NCBI GenBank assembly: GCA_037974665.1
Contig: CM075773.1
Span: forward strand, 24,802,353 to 24,866,352
Source: Ehretia macrophylla
Lineage: Eukaryota; Streptophyta; Magnoliopsida; Boraginales; Ehretiaceae
DNA: 64,000 nucleotides
Direction: 5' to 3'
Shown here: piece by piece, positions 45,477 to 58,333 of the stretch
Layout of the letters: every line of letters starts with the position of its first letter
Numbering within the stretch: the stretch's first letter is position 1
The notes under the pieces: generated by a model
Seen by the model: the letters and a program-made list of their open reading frames with translations, nothing else
What the model was told of the DNA's origin: nothing
Database searches by the model: none
Translations under genes and position numbers: made by a program

Positions 45477-46034
45477 CCTTTTCAATTTTTTTTGCTCCGG
45501 TTAGGGTTGCCAAGATACTTTACCCACCACATTTCTATTATCGAATCCCACTGCACCTTGGGCAAGACAACTTCTCTTCCCGTGGAGGCTGGTCCCGCAA
45601 ACCGAGGGCGTAGGGCTTGTGACCAGGTCTCCGTCGCTCCGGTGCCCATAACTTTTGATCCGTAAGTAGTTACGAGGCGCACAGCATACCGTTGGAAAGC
45701 TCTCTGAGAGCTCTACGACGGGGGCAGCAAGCTAGCTCGCTGTGCCCTTTTCGGAGCTCAAAATCGAACGTTTTCATTAGTTACGGGCCACTTTTCTTCT
45801 TTTGCTCTGTTTTTCCGTCCCGGATCGTACGTCGTGAGCCGTTAAAAGGACGACGTCCTTACTCGCGGCACATTAGAGGACCCTACAATGCGTCGATATC
45901 ACGTCTTGCGAGGATTCTGCGTTGTTGAAGCGGATGGGTTGTCGTTAAGCCCATTGGGACTTTTGAATGGGTCATATCTCTAGGCTGGGACTGTGAACCG
46001 TTAACACATAAAGGAATTGTGCCCTCAACATGAC

Positions 46035-46152
46035 GGGTGCGATCATACCAGCACTAATGCACCGGATCCCATCAGAACTCCGAAGTTAAGCGTGCTTGGG
46101 CGAGAGTAATACTATGATGGGTGACCCCCTGGAAGTCCTCGTGTTGCACCCC
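46035..46152 (+). rRNA. 5S rRNA gene copy 63, one-base deletion
   Basis: 118 bases. One G is missing from CCTGGGAAG (97-99) at the edge of the C box, and G75A and G81T are present. The deletion would shift loop E/helix spacing in the RNA; function is doubtful. Unit 676. Confidence 0.9.
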
Positions 46153-46710
46153 CCTTTTCAATTTTTTTTGCTCCGGTTAGGGTTGCCAAGATACTTTAAC
46201 CACCACATTTCTATTATCGAATCCCACGGCACCTTGGGCAAGACAACTTCTCTTCACGTGGAGGCTGGGCCCGCAAACCGAGGGCATAGGGCTTGTGACC
46301 AGGTCTCCGTCGCTCCGGTGCCCATAACTTTTGATCCGTAAGGAGTTACGAGGCGCACAGCATACCGTTGGAAAGCTCTCTGAGAGCTCTACGATGGGGG
46401 CAGCTAGCTAGCTCGCTGTGCCCTTTTCGGAGCTCAAAATCGAACGTTTTCATTAGTTTCGGGCCACTTTTCTTCTTTTGCTTTGTTTTTTCATCCCGGA
46501 TCGTACGTCGTGAGCTGTTAAAAGGACGACAACCTTACTCGCGGCACATTAGAGGGCCCTACAATGCGGCGATATCACGTCTTGCGAGGATGCTGCGTTG
46601 TTGAAGCGGATGGGTTGTCGTTAAGCCCATTGGGCCTTTTGAATGGGCCATATCTCTAGGCTGGGACTGTGAACCGTTAACACATAAAGGAATTGTGCCC
46701 TCAAAATGAC

Positions 46711-46829
46711 GGGTGAGATCATACCAGCACTAATGCACCGGATCCCATCAGAACTCCGAAGTTAAGCGTGCTTGGGCGAGAGTAGTACTAGGATGGGTGA
46801 CCCCCTGGGAAGTCCTCGTGTTGCACCCC
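46711..46829 (+). rRNA. 5S rRNA gene, copy 64
   Basis: One difference, C6A, which unlike C6T breaks pairing with G113. The second T run ends in CCTCC instead of GCTCC. Unit 677. Confidence 0.96.
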
Positions 46830-47387
46830 CCTTTTCAATTTTTTTTCCTCCGGTTAGGGTTGCCAAGATACTTTACCCACCATATTTCTATTATCGAATC
46901 CCACGGCACCTTGGGCAAGACAACTTCTCTTCACGTGGAGACTGGGCCCGCAAACCGAGGGCGTAGGGCTTGTGACCAGGTCTCCGTCGCTCCGGTGCCC
47001 ATAACTTTTGATCCGTAAGGAGTTTCGAGGCACACAGCATACCGTTGGAAAGCTCTCTGAGAGCTCTACGACGGGTGCAGATAGATAGCTCGCTGTGCCC
47101 TTTTCGGAGCTCAAAATCGAACGTTTTCATCAGTTTCGGGCCACTTTTCTTCTTTTGCTCTGTTTTTCCGTCCCGGATCGTACGTCGTGAGCTGTCAAAA
47201 GGACGACAACCTTACTCGCGGCACATTAGAGGACCCTACAATGCGTCGATATCACGTCTTGCGAGGATGCTGCGTTGTTGAAGCGGATGGGTTGTCGTTA
47301 AGCCCATTGGGCCTTTTGAATGGGCCATATCTCTAGGCTGGGACTGTGAACCGTTAACACATAAAGGAATTGTGACTTCAACATGAC

Positions 47388-47506
47388 GGGTGCGATCATA
47401 CCAGCACTAATGCACCGGATCCCATCAGAACTCCGAAGTTAAGCGTGCTTGGGCGAGAGTAGTACTAGGATGGGTGACCCCCTGGGAATTCCTCGTGTTG
47501 CACCCC
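47388..47506 (+). rRNA. 5S rRNA gene, copy 65
   Basis: One difference, G102T. Unit 677. Confidence 0.97.
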
Positions 47507-48064
47507 CCTTTTCAATTTTTTTTGCTCCGGTTAGGGTTGCCAAGATACTTTACCCACCACATTTCTATTATCGAATCCCACGGCACCTTGGGCAAGACAA
47601 CTTCTCTTCACGTGGAGGCTGGGCCCGCAAACCGAGGGCGTAGGGCTTGTGACCAGGTCTCCGTCGCTCCGGTGCCCATAACTTTTGATCCGTAAGGAGT
47701 TACGAAGCGCACAGCATACCGTTGGAAAGCTCTCTGAGAGCTCTACGATGGGGGCAGCTAGCTAGCTCGCTTTGCCCTTTTCGGAGCTCAAAATCGAATG
47801 TTTTCATCAGTTTCGGGCCACTTTTCTTCTTTTGCTCTGTTTTTCCGTCCCGGATCGTACGTCGTGAGCTATTAAAAGGACGACAACCTTACTCGCGGTA
47901 CATTAGAGGACCCTACAATGCGTCGATATCACGTCTTGCGAGGATGCTGCGTTGTTGAAGCGGATGGGTTGTCGTTAAGCCCATTAGGCATTTTGAATGG
48001 GCCATATCTCTAGGCTGGGACTGTGAACCGTTAACACATAAAGGAATTGTGCCCTCAACATGAC

Positions 48065-48183
48065 GGGTGCGATCATACCAGCACTAATGCACCGGATCCC
48101 ATTAGAACTCCGAAGTTAAGCGTGCTTGGGCGAGAGTAGTACTAGGATGGGTGACCCCCTGGGAAGTCCTCGTGTTGCACCCC
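48065..48183 (+). rRNA. 5S rRNA gene, copy 66
   Basis: One difference, C39T at a CHG site. Unit 677, leading into the most degenerate copy of the window. Confidence 0.97.
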
Positions 48184-48741
48184 CCTTTTCAATTTTTTTT
48201 GCTCCGGTTAGGGTTGCCAAGATACTTTACCCACCACATTTCTATTATCGAATCCCACGGCACCTTGGGCAAGAAAACTTCTCTTCACGTGGAGGCTGGG
48301 CCCGCAAACCGAGGGCGTAGGGCTTGTGACCAGGTCTCCGTCGCTCCGGTGCCCATAACTTTTGATCCGTAACGAGTTACGAGGTGCACAGCATACCGTT
48401 GGAAAGCACTCTGAGAGATCTACGACGGGGGCAGCTAGCTAGCTCGCCGTGCCCTTTTCGGAGCTCAAAATCGAACATTTTCATCTGTTTCGGGCCACTT
48501 TTCTTCTTTTGATCTGTTTTTCCGTCCCGGATCGTACGTCGTGAGCTGTTAAAAGGACGAAAACCTTAGTCACGGCACATTAGAGGACCCTACAATGAGT
48601 CGATATCACGTCTTGCGAGGATGCTGCGTTGTTGAAGCGGATGGGTTGTCGTTAAGCCCATTGGGCCTTTTGAATGGGTCATATCTCTAGGCTGGGACTG
48701 TGAACCGTTAACAAATAAGGGATTTGTACCCTCAACATGAC

Positions 48742-48860
48742 GGGTACGACCTTACCAGCACAAATGCACCGGATCCCATCAGAACTCCGAAGCTAAGCTT
48801 GTTTGGGCGAGAGTAGTCTTAAGATGGGTGACTCCCTGGGAAGTCCTAGTGTTGCACCCC
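48742..48860 (+). pseudogene. 5S rRNA gene copy 67, heavily mutated pseudogene
   Basis: Twelve differences from consensus: G5A, T9C, A11T, T21A, T52C, G58T, C61T, A77C, C78T, G81A, C92T and C107A. The A box and C box are both hit several times. The length is still 119 and the spacing to its neighbours is 677. Upstream the usual AAAGGAATTGTGCC is changed to AAGGGATTTGTACC, so the decay extends beyond the gene. Neighbouring copies 66 and 68 each have only one change. Confidence 0.9.
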
Positions 48861-49418
48861 CCTTTTCAATTTTTTTTGCCCCGGTTAAGCTTGCCAAGAT
48901 ACTTTACCCACCACATTTCTAATATCGAATCCCACGGCACCTTGGGCAAGACAACTTCTCTTCACGTGGAGGCTGGGCCCGCAAACCGAGGGCGTAGGGC
49001 TTGTGACCAGGTATCCGTCGCTCCGTTGCCCATAACTTTTGATCCGTAAGGAGTTACGAGGCGCACATCATACTGTTGGAAAGCTTTCTGAGAGCTCTAC
49101 GAAGGGGGCAGCAAGCTAGCCCGCTGTGCCCTTTTCGGAGCTCAAAATCGAACGTTTTCATTACTTTCGGGCCACTTTTCTTCTTTTGCTCTATTTTTTC
49201 ATCCCGGATCGTACGTCGTGAGCTGTTAAAAGGACGACAACCTTACTCGCGGCACATTAGAGGACCCTACAATGCGTCGATATCACGTCTTGCGAGGATG
49301 CTGCGTTGTTGAAGCGGATGGGTTGTCGTTAAGCCCATTGGGCCTTTTGAATGGGTCATATCTCTAGGCAGGGACTGTGAACCGTTAACAAATAAAGGAA
49401 TTGTGCCCTCAACATGAC

Positions 49419-49537
49419 GGGTGCGATCATACCAGCACTAATGCAACGGATCCCATCAGAACTCCGAAGTTAAGCGTGCTTGGGCGAGAGTAGTACTAGG
49501 ATGGGTGACCCCCTGGGAAGTCCTCGTGTTGCACCCC
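49419..49537 (+). rRNA. 5S rRNA gene, copy 68
   Basis: One difference, C28A. Downstream, five bases are missing where GCTCCGGTTAGGGTTG reads CCGTTCGGGTTG, leaving a T7 run (unit 672). The spacer continues diverged to about 49,680, with AACATACCG and GCCCGCCATG variants. Confidence 0.96.
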
Positions 49538-50090
49538 CCTTTTCAATTTTTTTCCGTTCGGGTTGCCAAGATACTTTACCCACCACATTTCTAATATCGA
49601 ATCCCACGGCACCTTGGGCAAGACAACTACACTTCACGTGGAGGCTGGGCTAGCAAACCGTGGGTGTAGGGCTTGTGACCAGGTATCCGTCGCTCCGTTG
49701 CCCATAACTTTTGATCCGTAAGGAGTTACGAGGCGCACAACATACCGTTGGAAAGCTTTCTGAGAGCTCTACGATGGGGGCAGCAAGCTAGCCCGCCATG
49801 CCCTTTTCGGAGCTCAAAATCGAACGTTTTCATCAGTTTCGGGCCACTTTTCTTCTTTTGCTCTGTTTTTCAGTCCCGGATCGTACGTCGTGAGCTGTTA
49901 AAAGGACGACAACCTTACTCGCGGCACATTAGAGGAACCTACAATGCGTCGATATCACGTCTTGCGAGGATGCTGCGTTGTTGAAGCGGATGGGTTGTCG
50001 TTAAGTCCATTGGGCCTTTTGAATGGGCCATATCTCTAGGCTGGGACTGTGAACCGTTAACACATAAAGGAATTGTGCCCTCAACATGAC

Positions 50091-50209
50091 GGGTGCGATC
50101 ATACCAGCACTAATGCACCGGATCCCATCGGAACTCCGAAGTTAAGCGTGCTTGGGCGAGAGTAGTACTAGGATGGGTGACGTCCTGGGAAGTCCTCGTG
50201 TTGCACCCC
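50091..50209 (+). rRNA. 5S rRNA gene, copy 69
   Basis: Three differences: A40G (the first copy of the right-end A40G group), C92G and C93T, the last two in the C box. Unit 677. Confidence 0.95.
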
Positions 50210-50767
50210 CCTTTTCAATTTTTTTTGCTCCGGTTAGGGTTGCCAAGATACTTTACCCACCACATTTCTACTATCGAATCCCACGGCACCTTGGGCAAGA
50301 CAACTTCTCTTCACGTGGAGGCTGGGCCCGCAAACCGAGGGCGTAGGGCTTGTGACCAGGTCTCCGTCGCTCCGGTGCCCATAACTTTTGATCCGTAAGG
50401 AGTTACGCGGCGCACAAAATACCGTTGGAAAGCTCTCCGAGAGCTCTACGATGGGTGCAGGTAGCTAGCTCGCCGTGCCCTTTTCGGAGCTCAAAATCGA
50501 ACGTTTTCATCAGGTTCGGGCTACTTTTCTTCTTTTGCTCTGTTTTTCCATCCCGGATCGTACGTCGTGAGCTGTTAAAAGGACGACAACCTTACTCGCG
50601 GCACATTAGAGGACCCTACAATGCGTCGATATCACGTCTTGCGAGGATGCTGCGTTGTTGAAGCGGATGGGTTGTCGTTAAGCCCATTGGGCCTTTTGAA
50701 TGGGCCATATCTCTAGGTTGGGACTGTGAACCGTTAACACATAAAGGAATTGTGCCCTCAACATGAC

Positions 50768-50886
50768 GGGTGCGATCATACCAGCACTAATGCACCGGAT
50801 CCCATCAGAACTCCGAAGTTAAGCGTGCTTCGGCGAGAGTAGTACTAGGATGGGTGACCCCCTAGGAAGTCGTCGTGTTGCACCCC
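50768..50886 (+). rRNA. 5S rRNA gene, copy 70
   Basis: Three differences: G64C in the A box, G97A in the C box, and C105G. Unit 677. Confidence 0.94.
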
Positions 50887-51444
50887 CCTTTTCAATTTTT
50901 TTTGGTCCGGTTAGGGTTGCCAAGATACTTTACCCACCACATTTCTATTATCGAATCCCACGGCACCTTGGGCAAGACAACTTCTCTTCATGTCGAGGCT
51001 GGGCCCGCAAACCGAGGGCGTAGAGCTTGTGACCAGGTCTCCGTCGCTCCGGTGCCCATAACTTTTGATCCGTAAGGAGTTACGCGGCGCACAGCATACC
51101 GTTGGGAATCTCTCCGAGAGCTCTACGACGGGGGCAGTTAGCTAGCTCGCCGTGCCCTTTTCGGAGCACAAAATCGAACGTTTTCATCAGTTTCGGGCTA
51201 CTTTTCTTTTTTTCCTCTGTTTTTCTGTCCCGGATCGTACGTCATGAGCTGTTAAAAGGACGACAACCTTACTCGCGGCACATTAGAGGACCCAACAATG
51301 CGTCGATATCACGTCTTGCGAGGATGCTGCGTTGTTGAAGCGGATGGGTTTTCGTTAAGCCCATTGGGCCTTTTGAATGGGTCATATCTCTAGGCTGGGA
51401 CTGTGAACCATTAACAAATAAAGGAATTGTGCCCTCAACATGAC

Positions 51445-51563
51445 GGGTTCGATCATACCAACACTAATGCACCGGATCCCATCAGAACTCCGAAGTTAAG
51501 CGTGCTTGGGCGAGAGTAGTACTAGGATGGGTGACCCCCTGGGAAGTCCTCGTGTTGCACCCC
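51445..51563 (+). rRNA. 5S rRNA gene, copy 71
   Basis: Two differences: G5T, which breaks a helix I pair, and G17A. One C is missing from the run after the gene, balanced by an extra T near 52,050. Unit 677. Confidence 0.95.
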
Positions 51564-52121
51564 CTTTTCAATTTTTTTTGCTCCGGTTAGGGTTGCCAAG
51601 ATACTTTACCCACCACATTTCTATTATCGAATCCCACGGCACCTTGGGCAAGACAACTTCTCTTCACGTGGAGGCTGGGCCCGCAAACCGAGGGCGTAGG
51701 GCTTGTGACCAGGTCTCCGTCGCTCCGGTGCCCATAACTTTTGATTCGTAAGGAGTTACGCGACGCACAGCATACCGTTGGAAAGCTCTCCGAGAGCTCT
51801 ACGACGGGGGCAGGTATCTAGCTCGCCCTGCCCTTTTCGGAGCTCAAAATCGAACGTTTTCATCAGTTTCGGGCCACTTTTCTTCTTTTGCTCTGTTTTT
51901 TCGTCCCGGATCGTACATCGTGAGTTGTTAAAAGGACGACAACCTTACTCGCGGCACATTAGAGGACCCTACGATGCGTCGATATCACGTCTTGCAAGGA
52001 TGCTGCGTTGTTGAAGCGGATGGGTTGTCGTTAAGTCCATTGGGCTTTTTTCAATGGGCCATATCTCTAGGCTGGGACTGTGAACCGTTAACACATAAAG
52101 GAATTGTGCCCTCAACATGAC

Positions 52122-52240
52122 GGGTGCGATCATACCAGCACTAATGCACCGGATCCCATTAGAACTCCGAAGTTAAGCGTGCTTGGGCGAGAGTAGTACT
52201 AGGATGGGTGACCCCCTGGGAAGTCCTCGTGTTGCACCCC
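52122..52240 (+). rRNA. 5S rRNA gene, copy 72
   Basis: One difference, C39T. Unit 677. Confidence 0.97.
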
Positions 52241-52798
52241 TCTTTTCAATTTTTTTTGCTCCGGTTAGGGTTGCCAAGATACTTTACCCACCACATTTCT
52301 ATTATAGAATCCCACGGCACCTTGGGCAAGACAACTTCTCTTCACGTGGAGGCTGGGCCCGCAAACCGAGGGAGTAGGGCTTGTGACCAGGTCTCCGTCG
52401 CTCCGGTACCCATAACTTTTGATCCGTAAGGAGTTACGAGACGCACAGCATACCGTTGTAAAGTTCTCTGAGAGCTCTACGACGGGGGCAGCTAGCTAGC
52501 TCGCTATGCCCTTTTCAGAGCTCAAATTTAAACATTTTCATCAATTTCGGGCAACTTTTCTTCTTTTGCTCTGTTTTTCCGTCCCGGATCGTACGTCGTG
52601 AGCTGTTAAAAGGACGACAACCTTACTCGCGGCACATTAGAGGACCCTACAATGCGTCGATATCACGTCTTGCGAGGATGCTGCGTTGTTGAAGCGGATG
52701 GGTTGTCGTTAAGCCCATTGGGCCTTTTGAATGGGCCATATCTCTAGGCTGGGACTATGAACCGTTAACACATAAAGGAATTGTGCCCTCAACATGAC

Positions 52799-52917
52799 GG
52801 GTGCGATCATACCAGCACTAATGCACCGGATCCCATCAGACCTCCGAAGTTAAGCGTGCTTGGGCGAGAGTAGTACTAGGATGGGTGACCCCCTGGGAAG
52901 TCCTCTTGTTGCACCCC
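52799..52917 (+). rRNA. 5S rRNA gene, copy 73
   Basis: Two differences, A43C and G108T. Unit 677. Confidence 0.96.
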
Positions 52918-53475
52918 CCTTTTCAATTTTTTTTGCTCCGGTTAGGGTTGCCAAGATACTTTACCCACCACATTTCTATTATCGAATCCCACGGCACCTT
53001 GGGCAAGACAACTTCTCTTCACGTGGAGGCTGGGCCCGCAAACCGAGGGCGTAGGGCTTGTGACCAGGTCTCCGTCGCTCCGGTGCCCATAACTTTTGAT
53101 CCGTAAGGAGTTACGCGGCGCACAGCATACCGTTGGGAATCTCTCCGAGAGCTCTACGACGGGGGCAGGTAGCTAGCTCGCCGTGCCCTTTTCGGAGCTC
53201 AAAATCGAACGTTTTCATCAGTTTCGGGCCACTTTTCTTCTTTTGCTCTATTTTTTCGTCCCGGATCGTACGTCGTGAGCTGTTAAAAGGACGACAACCT
53301 TTCTCACGGCACATTAGAGGACCCTACATTACGTCGATATCACGTCTTGAGAGGATGCTGCGTTGTTGAAGTGGATGGGTTGTCGTTAAGCCCATTGGGC
53401 CTTTTGAAAGGCCCATATCTCTAGGCTGGGACTATGAACCGTTAACACATAAAGGAATTGTGCCCTCAACATGAC

Positions 53476-53594
53476 GGGTGCGATCATACCAGCACTAATG
53501 CACCGGATCCCATCAGAACTCCGAAGTTAAGCGTGCTTGGGCGAGAGTAATACTAGGATGGGTGACCCCCTGGGAAGTCCTCGTGTTGCACCCC
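53476..53594 (+). rRNA. 5S rRNA gene, copy 74
   Basis: One difference, G75A. The spacer between about 53,715 and 53,890 is unusually diverged (GGGATCCGGTCTTCG, GATGAACATCATATC). Unit 677. Confidence 0.97.
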
Positions 53595-54152
53595 CCTTTT
53601 CAATTTTTTTTGCTCCGGTTAGGGTTGCCAAGATACTTCACCCACCACATTTCTATTATCGAATCCCACGGCACCTTGGGCAAGACAACTGCTCTTCACG
53701 TGGAGGCTGGGCCCGTAAACCGAGGGCGTGGGGCTTGGGATCCGGTCTTCGTCGCTCCGTTGCCCATAACTTTTGATCCGTAAGGAGTTACGCGATGAAC
53801 ATCATATCTTTGGAAAGCTCTTCGAGAGCTCTACGACGGGGGCAGCAAGCTAGCTTGCTTTTCCCTTTTGGGAGCTCAAAAACGATCGTTTTCATCAGTT
53901 TCGGGCTACTTTTCTTCTTTTGCTCTGTTTTTCCGTCCCGGATCGTATGTCGTGAGCTGTTAAAAGGACGACAACCTTACTCGCGGCACATTAGAGGACC
54001 CTACAATGCGTCGATATCACGTCTTGCGAGGATGCTGCGTTGTTGAAGCGGATGGGTTATCGTTAAGCCCATTGGGCCTTTTGAATGGGCCATATCTCTA
54101 GGCTGGGACTGTGAACCGTTAACACATAAAGGAATTGTGCCCTCAACATGAT

Positions 54153-54271
54153 GGGTGCGATCATACCAGCACTAATGCACCGGATCCCATCAGAACTCCG
54201 AAGTTAAGCGTGCTTGGGCGAGAGTAGTACTAGGATGGGTGACCCCCTGGGAAGTCCACGTGTTGCACCCC
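54153..54271 (+). rRNA. 5S rRNA gene, copy 75
   Basis: T106A, and T at -1. The spacer carries the perfect palindrome GCGAGCTAGCTCGC near 54,521. Unit 677. Confidence 0.96.
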
Positions 54272-54829
54272 CCTTTTCAATTTTTTTTGCTCCGGTTAGG
54301 GTTGCCAAGATACTTTACCCACCATATTTCTATTATCGAATCCCACGGCACCTTGGGCAAGACAACTTCTCTTCACGTGGAGGCTGGGCCCGCAAACCGA
54401 GGGCGTAGGGCTTGTGACCAGGTCTCCGTCGCTCCGGTACCCATAACTTTTGATCCGTAAGGAGTTACGAGGCGCACAACATAACTTTGGAAAGCTCTTT
54501 GAGAGCTCTACGACGGGGGCAGCGAGCTAGCTCGCTGTTCCCTTTTCAGAGCTAAAAATCGAACGTTTTCATCAGTTTTGGACCACTTTTCTTCTTTTGC
54601 TCTGTTTTTCCGTCCCGGATCGTACGTCGTGAGCTGTTAAAAGGACGACAACCTTACTAGCGGCACATTAGAGGACCCTACAATGCGTCGATATCACGTC
54701 TTGCAAGGATGCTGCGTTGTTGAAGCGGATGGGTTGTCGTTAAGCCCATTGGGCCTTTTGAATGGGCCATATCTCTAGGCTGGGACTGTGAACCGTTAAC
54801 ACATAAAGGAATTGTGCCCTCAACATGAC

Positions 54830-54948
54830 GGGTGTGATCATACCAGCACTAATGCACCAGATCCCATCAGAACTCCGATGTTAAGCGTGCTTGGGCGAGA
54901 GTAGTACTAGGATGGGTGACCCCCTGGGAAGTCCTCGTGTTGCACCCC
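54830..54948 (+). rRNA. 5S rRNA gene, copy 76
   Basis: Three differences: C6T, G30A and A50T, the last at the A box edge. Unit 677. Confidence 0.95.
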
Positions 54949-55506
54949 CCTTTTCAATTTTTTTTGCTCCGGTTAGGGTTGCCAAGATACTTTACCCACC
55001 ACATTTCTATTATCGAATCCCACGGCACCTTGGGCAAGACAACTTCTCTTCACGTGGAGGCTGGGCCCGCAAACCGAGGGCGTAGGGTTTGTGACCAGGT
55101 CTCCGTCGCTACGGTGCCCATAACTTTTGATCCGTAAGGAGTTACGAGGCACACAACATACCGTTGGAAAGCTCTCCGAGAGCTCTACGACGGGGGCAGG
55201 TAGCTAGCTCGCCGTGCCCTTTTCGGAGCTCAAAATCGAACGTTTTCATCAGTTTCGGGCTACTTTTCTTCTTTTGCTCTGTTTTTCCGTCCCGGATCGT
55301 ACGTCGTGAGCTGTTAAAAGGACGACAACCTTACTCGCGGCACATTAGAGGACCCTACAATGCGTCGATATCATGTCTTGCGAGGATGATGCGTTGTTGA
55401 AGCGGATGGGTTGTCGTTAAGCCCATTGGGCCTTTTGAATGGGCCATATCTCTAGGCTTGGACTGTGAACCGCTAACACATAAAGGAATTGTGCCCTCAA
55501 CATGAC

Positions 55507-55625
55507 GGGTGCGATCATACCAGCACTAATGCACCGGATCCCATCGGAACTCCGAAGTTAAGCGTGCTTGGGCGAGAGTAGTACTAGGATGGGTGACCCC
55601 CTGCGAAGTCCTCGTGTTGCACCCC
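55507..55625 (+). rRNA. 5S rRNA gene, copy 77
   Basis: A40G and G98C, a pair shared with copies 80 and 85. Upstream CTTGGACTGTGAACCGCTAAC is also typical of that group. Unit 677. Confidence 0.96.
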
Positions 55626-56183
55626 CCTTTTCAATTTTTTTTCCTCCGGTTAGGGTTGCCAAGATACTTTACCCACCACATTTCTATTATCGAATCCCAC
55701 GGCACCTTGGGCAAGACAACTTCTCTTCACGTGGAGGCTGGGCCCGCAAACCGAGGGCGTAGGGCTTGTGACCAGGTCTCCGTCGCTCCGGTGCCCATAA
55801 CTTTTGATCCGTAAGGAGTTACGCGACGCACAGCATACCGTTGGAAAGCTCTCCGAGAGCTCTACGACGGGGGTAGCCAGCTAGCTCGCTTTTCCCTTTT
55901 CGGAGCTCAAAATCGAACGTTTTCATCAGTTTCGGGCTACTTTTCTTCATTTGCTCTGTTTTTCCGTCCCGGATCGTACGTCGTGAGCTGTTAAAAGGAC
56001 GACAACCTTACTCGCGGCACATTAGAGGACCCTACAATGCGTCGATATCACGTCTTGCGAGGATGCTACGTTGTTGAAGCGGATGGGTTGTCGTTAAGCC
56101 AATTGGGCCTTTTGAATGGGCCATATCTCTAGGCTGGGACTGTGAACCGTTAACACATAAAGGAATTGTGCCCTCAACATGAC

Positions 56184-56302
56184 GGGTGCGATCATACCAG
56201 CACTAATGCACCGGATCCCATCAGAACTCCGAAGTTAAGCGTGCTTGGGCGAGAGTAGTACTAGGATGGGTGACCCCCTGGGAAGTCCTCGTGTTGCACC
56301 CC
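56184..56302 (+). rRNA. 5S rRNA gene, copy 78
   Basis: Consensus gene, unit 677. Confidence 0.98.
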
Positions 56303-56860
56303 CCTTTTCAATTTTTTTTGCTCCGGTTAGGGTTGCCAAGATACTTTACCCACCATATTTCTATTATCGAATCCCACGGCACCTTGGGCAAGACAACTTC
56401 TCTTCACGTGGAGGCTGGGCCCGCAAACCGAGGGCGTAGGGCTTGTGACCAGGTCTCCGTCGCTCCGGTACCCATAACTTTTGATCCGTAAGGAGTTACA
56501 AGGCGCACAACATACCGTTGGAAAGCTCTCTGAGAGCTCTACGACGGGTGTAGCGAGCTAGCTCGCTGTTCCCTTTTCAGAGCTCAAAATCGAACGTTTT
56601 CAACAGTTTCAGGCCATTTTTCTTCTTTTGCTCTGTTTTTCCATCCCGGATCGTACGTTGTGAGTTGTTCAAAGGACGACAACCTTACTCGCAGCACATT
56701 AGAGGACCCTACAATGCGTCGATATCACGTCTTGCGAGGATGCTCCGTTGTTGAAGCGGATGGGTTGTCGTTAAGCCCACTAGGCCTTTTGAATGGGCCA
56801 TATCTCTAGGCTGGGACTGTGAACCGTTAACACATAAAGGAATTGTGCCCTCAACATGAC

Positions 56861-56979
56861 GGGTGCGATCATACCAGCTCTAATGCACCGGATCCCATCA
56901 GAACTCCGAAGTTAAGCGTGCTTGGGCGAGAGTAGTACTAGGATGGGTGACCCCCTGGGAAGTCCTCGTGTTGCACCCC
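56861..56979 (+). rRNA. 5S rRNA gene, copy 79
   Basis: One difference, A19T. The second T run is T9 after CAT. Spacer variants GACAAAGGCAGTGAGC and CGATATGATGTC recur farther right. Unit 677. Confidence 0.97.
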
Positions 56980-57537
56980 CCTTTTCATTTTTTTTTGCTC
57001 CGGTTAGGGTTGCCAAGATACTTTACCCACCACATTTCTATTATCGAATCCCACGGCACCTTGGGCAAGACAACTTCTCTTCACGTGGAGGCTGGGCCTG
57101 CAAACCGAGGGCGTAGGGCTTGTGACCAGGTCTCCGTCGCTACGGTGCCCATAACTTTTGATCCGTAAGGAGTTATGAGGCACACAGCATACCGTTGGAA
57201 AGCTCTCTGAGAGCTCTACGACAAAGGCAGTGAGCTAGCTCGCCTTTCCCTTTTCAGAGTTTAAAATCGAACGTTTTCATCAGTTTCGGGCTAGTTTTCT
57301 TCTTTGGCTCTGTTTTTCCGTCCCGGATCGTACGTCGGGAGCTGTTAAAAGGACGACAACCTTACTCGCGGCACCATAGAGGGCCCTACAATGGGTCGAT
57401 ATGATGTCTTGCAGGGATGCTGCGTTGTTGAAGCGGATGGGTTTTTTTTAAGCCCATTGGGCCTTTTGAATGGGCCATATCTTTAGGCTTGGACTGTGAA
57501 CCGCTAACACATAAAGGAATTGTGCCCTCAACATGAC

Positions 57538-57656
57538 GGGTGCGATCATACCAGCACTAATGCACCGGATCCCATCGGAACTCCGAAGTTAAACGTGCTT
57601 GGGCGAGAGTAGTACTAGGATGGGTGACCCCCAGCGAAGTCCTCGTGTTGCACCCC
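57538..57656 (+). rRNA. 5S rRNA gene, copy 80
   Basis: Four differences: A40G, G56A in the A box, T96A in the C box and G98C. Spacer variants GGGGCCAGCCAG and AAAACGACGACAAC match copy 85's unit, 3,384 bases on. Unit 677. Confidence 0.93.
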
Positions 57657-58214
57657 CATTTTCAATTTTTTTTGCTCCGGTTAGGGTTGCCAAGATACTT
57701 TACCCACCACATTTCTATTATCGAATCCCACGGCACCTTGGGCAAGACAACTTCTCTTCACGTGGAGGCTGGGCCCGCAAACCGAGGGCGTAGGGCTTGT
57801 GACCAGGTCTCCGTCGCTCCGGTGCCCATAACTTTTGATCCGTAAGGAGTTACGCGACGCACAGCATACCGTTGGAAAGCTCTCCGAGAGCTCTACGACG
57901 GGGCCAGCCAGCTAGCTCGCTTTTCCCTTTTCGGAGCTCAAAATTGAACGTTTTCATCAGTTTCGGGCCACTTTTCTTTTTTTGCTCTGTTTTTCCGTCC
58001 CGGATCGTACGTCGTGAGCTGTTAAAACGACGACAACCTTACTCGCGCCACATTAGAGGACCCTACAATGCGTCGATATCACGTCTTGCGAGGATGCTGC
58101 GTTGTTGAAGCGGATGGGTTGTCGTTAAGCCCATTGGGCCTTTTGAATGGGCCATATCTCTAGGCTGGGACTGTGAACCGTTAACACTTAAAGGAATTGT
58201 GCCCTCAACATGAC

Positions 58215-58333
58215 GGGTGCGATCATACCAGCACTAATGCACCGGATCCCATCAGAACTCCGAAGTTAAGCGTGCTTGGGCGAGAGTAGTACTAGGATGG
58301 GTGACCCCCTGGGAAGTCCTCGTGTTGCACCCC
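58215..58333 (+). rRNA. 5S rRNA gene, copy 81
   Basis: Consensus gene followed by an unusually long T9 run (TTTTTTTTTCTCC). Unit 677. Confidence 0.98.
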
